Shown: positions 13,108 to 13,992 of the stretch, piece by piece | Layout of the letters: every line of letters starts with the position of its first letter | Numbering within the stretch: the first letter of the stretch is position 1 | Assembly: GCA_036521655.1 (NCBI GenBank) | Contig: DATDHI010000376.1 | Coordinates: 1 to 13,992, forward strand | Direction: 5' to 3' | DNA length: 13,992 bases | Origin: GCA-003244245 sp036521655 | Lineage (GTDB): Bacteria > Actinomycetota > Actinomycetes > Mycobacteriales > Pseudonocardiaceae | Made by a program: the position numbers and the translations under genes | Notes under the pieces: generated by a model | Database searches by the model: none | What the model was told of the DNA's origin: nothing | Seen by the model: the letters and a program-made list of their open reading frames with translations, nothing else

Positions 13108-13320
13108 TTAGGGCAGGTGGTTGAAGTAGTCACCTTTGGTGGCATGTAGGAATGCTTTCATCTGGGCTGGGGTGATGGTCAGGATTGGGCTGGTGTCTGT
13201 GAGCTTGGAGTCACGTATGCTGATGTGCCCGTCTGTGGTGGTTAGTTCAAGGCAGTTGCCGCTGGGTTCGCTGAAGCTGCTTTTGATCCACCGGGGATCG
13301 GTGAGATCGGAGTTGGTCAT
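13108..13320 (-). CDS. DUF397-domain protein
   Basis: The 70-aa protein starts at ATG 13320, with AAAGGA 8 nt upstream. It shows the DUF397 signature: DPRWIKSSFSEPSGNCLEL near residues 7-25, then HISIRDSKL and the C-terminal ILTITPAQMKAFLHATKGD. The domain is small, confined mostly to actinobacteria, and typically encoded beside an Xre-type regulator with a DUF5753 sensor domain, as here. In Streptomyces such pairs occur in many paralogous copies, including whiJ- and abaA-type loci tied to development and antibiotic control. The biochemical role is unsettled; it is thought to partner the regulator. It lies 26 bp downstream of the DUF5753 gene on the same strand, so they form an operon. Confidence 0.9.
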   Translation of the reverse strand: MTNSDLTDPRWIKSSFSEPSGNCLELTTTDGHISIRDSKLTDTSPILTITPAQMKAFLHATKGDYFNHLP

Positions 13321-13346
13321 GCTGGTTGTCCTTTCGGGGCTCGTAA

Positions 13347-13992
13347 CTAGTGGTATTGCTTCGCGATGGCCTGAATGATGTCCATGGATTCTGCTGGTCC
13401 TGATGCGGCGGCGGTGAGGCGTCGCCAGAGATCGCCATATGCTCGTACGGCATTTTTGTCGTCGAGGTAGCGAGCGTCGTCGTAGTCCTCGACGTAGACG
13501 AAATCCAGTGGTGAGGCGATTCCCGGTGCGCCGAGGGTGAGCAGCGAGAAGCTGAATGAGACGGTACCGGTGTAGGTCCTGGTTTTGAACGGCAGTAGCT
13601 GGAGCTGGACATTGGGCAGTTGCGCCACGCGCGTGAGGTAGTCGAGTTGGGCGCGCATGACTTCGGGACCGCCGACTTCGCGGCGCATGCACGATTCGGA
13701 TAGAATGAACGATACGTTTGGTGGGTCGTCCTCAGTGAAGATCTTCTGCCGTTCTTGTCGGGCATGGACGCTGGCTTCGATCGAGCTGTCTGACAGAGTG
13801 CGTGGCCAGTCCGCATGAATGATGCGGATGTAGGGCTCGACTTGCAGGATGCCCGGAATGATCTCCGCTTGCACTTGGCGGATGTCCTCCGCGCCGTCTT
13901 CGAGGTCGACGTACATGCGAAACCACTCGGGGAAGACCGATCGCGTGCCGTCCCAGCGGCCTCGCTGGTTGGTGTTGCGGGCGACGGTCAGC
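13347..13992 (-). CDS. Xre-type regulator with DUF5753 domain, 5' part outside the window
   Basis: The frame is open from the right window edge to TAG (13349-13347), at least 215 codons, so the N-terminal helix-turn-helix lies beyond base 13992. An internal ATG at 13916 is not the start, because conserved sequence continues upstream. What is visible is the DUF5753 ligand-sensing domain: FPEWFRMYVDLEDGAEDIR, then IIPGILQVEPYIR, ASVHARQERQKIF, FILSESCMRREVG, MRAQLDYLTRVAQLPNVQLQ, the strand-rich TGTVSFSFSLL, and DFVYVEDYDDARYLDD. These regulators bind DNA through an Xre domain and act with a small DUF397 partner, encoded directly downstream here. Such genes are numerous in streptomycetes and related actinomycetes. 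Confidence 0.9.
   Translation of the reverse strand, partial: LTVARNTNQRGRWDGTRSVFPEWFRMYVDLEDGAEDIRQVQAEIIPGILQVEPYIRIIHADWPRTLSDSSIEASVHARQERQKIFTEDDPPNVSFILSESCMRREVGGPEVMRAQLDYLTRVAQLPNVQLQLLPFKTRTYTGTVSFSFSLLTLGAPGIASPLDFVYVEDYDDARYLDDKNAVRAYGDLWRRLTAAASGPAESMDIIQAIAKQYH

Overview
The window looks like chromosome from a high-GC actinobacterium. Third codon positions are mostly G or C, and GTG starts and possible leaderless starts are common. The gene content fits too: tandem-HAMP sensor kinase, RsbW/SpoIIE-type regulator, DUF5753 plus DUF397 pair, and a piece that resembles a DUF222/13E12 gene. DUF397 with DUF222 hints at Pseudonocardiales or a relative, but that is inference. No rRNA, tRNA, CRISPR array, intact transposon or phage core gene was seen.

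Layout. (1) 1-3606 is a signalling locus. A tandem-HAMP sensor protein runs leftward off the window, and a fused HATPase-GAF-GAF-SpoIIE phosphatase runs rightward from a shared 163-bp gap. The pair recalls the osaC/osaAB osmoadaptation locus described in Streptomyces coelicolor. (2) 3593-5377, minus strand: a VIT/CCC1-type metal transporter with a ferritin-like domain, followed by a MarR regulator whose N-terminus is made of 18-bp repeats. (3) 5499-7013, plus strand: an MFS transporter behind a clear palindrome. (4) 6998-8493: small proteins. These are a single-span membrane protein, a 98-aa protein of unknown function, a second single-span membrane protein and a 93-aa helical protein. A 390-bp stretch among them holds what may be a relic of a FemAB/GNAT-like gene. 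(5) 8615-11145, plus strand: a long FadE10/VLCAD-like acyl-CoA dehydrogenase behind a palindrome, then a RibD-C/DHFR-like reductase. (6) 11289-13058, plus strand: a decaying stretch. A Crp/Fnr regulator and an MBL-fold hydrolase each carry an internal deletion with a frameshift. An intact SRPBCC gene and a truncated DUF222-like gene follow. Two nested hairpins lie between the first two broken genes. (7) 13108-13992, minus strand: a DUF5753 regulator that runs off the window, then a DUF397 gene closed by a hairpin.

The most promising coherent system is the divergent sensor/phosphatase pair, which probably feeds a sigma-factor partner-switching pathway. It has characterised relatives, so it is unlikely to be wholly new. 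The less ordinary observations are the decayed 11.3-13.1 kb stretch with its hairpins and the repeat-built N-terminus of the MarR protein.
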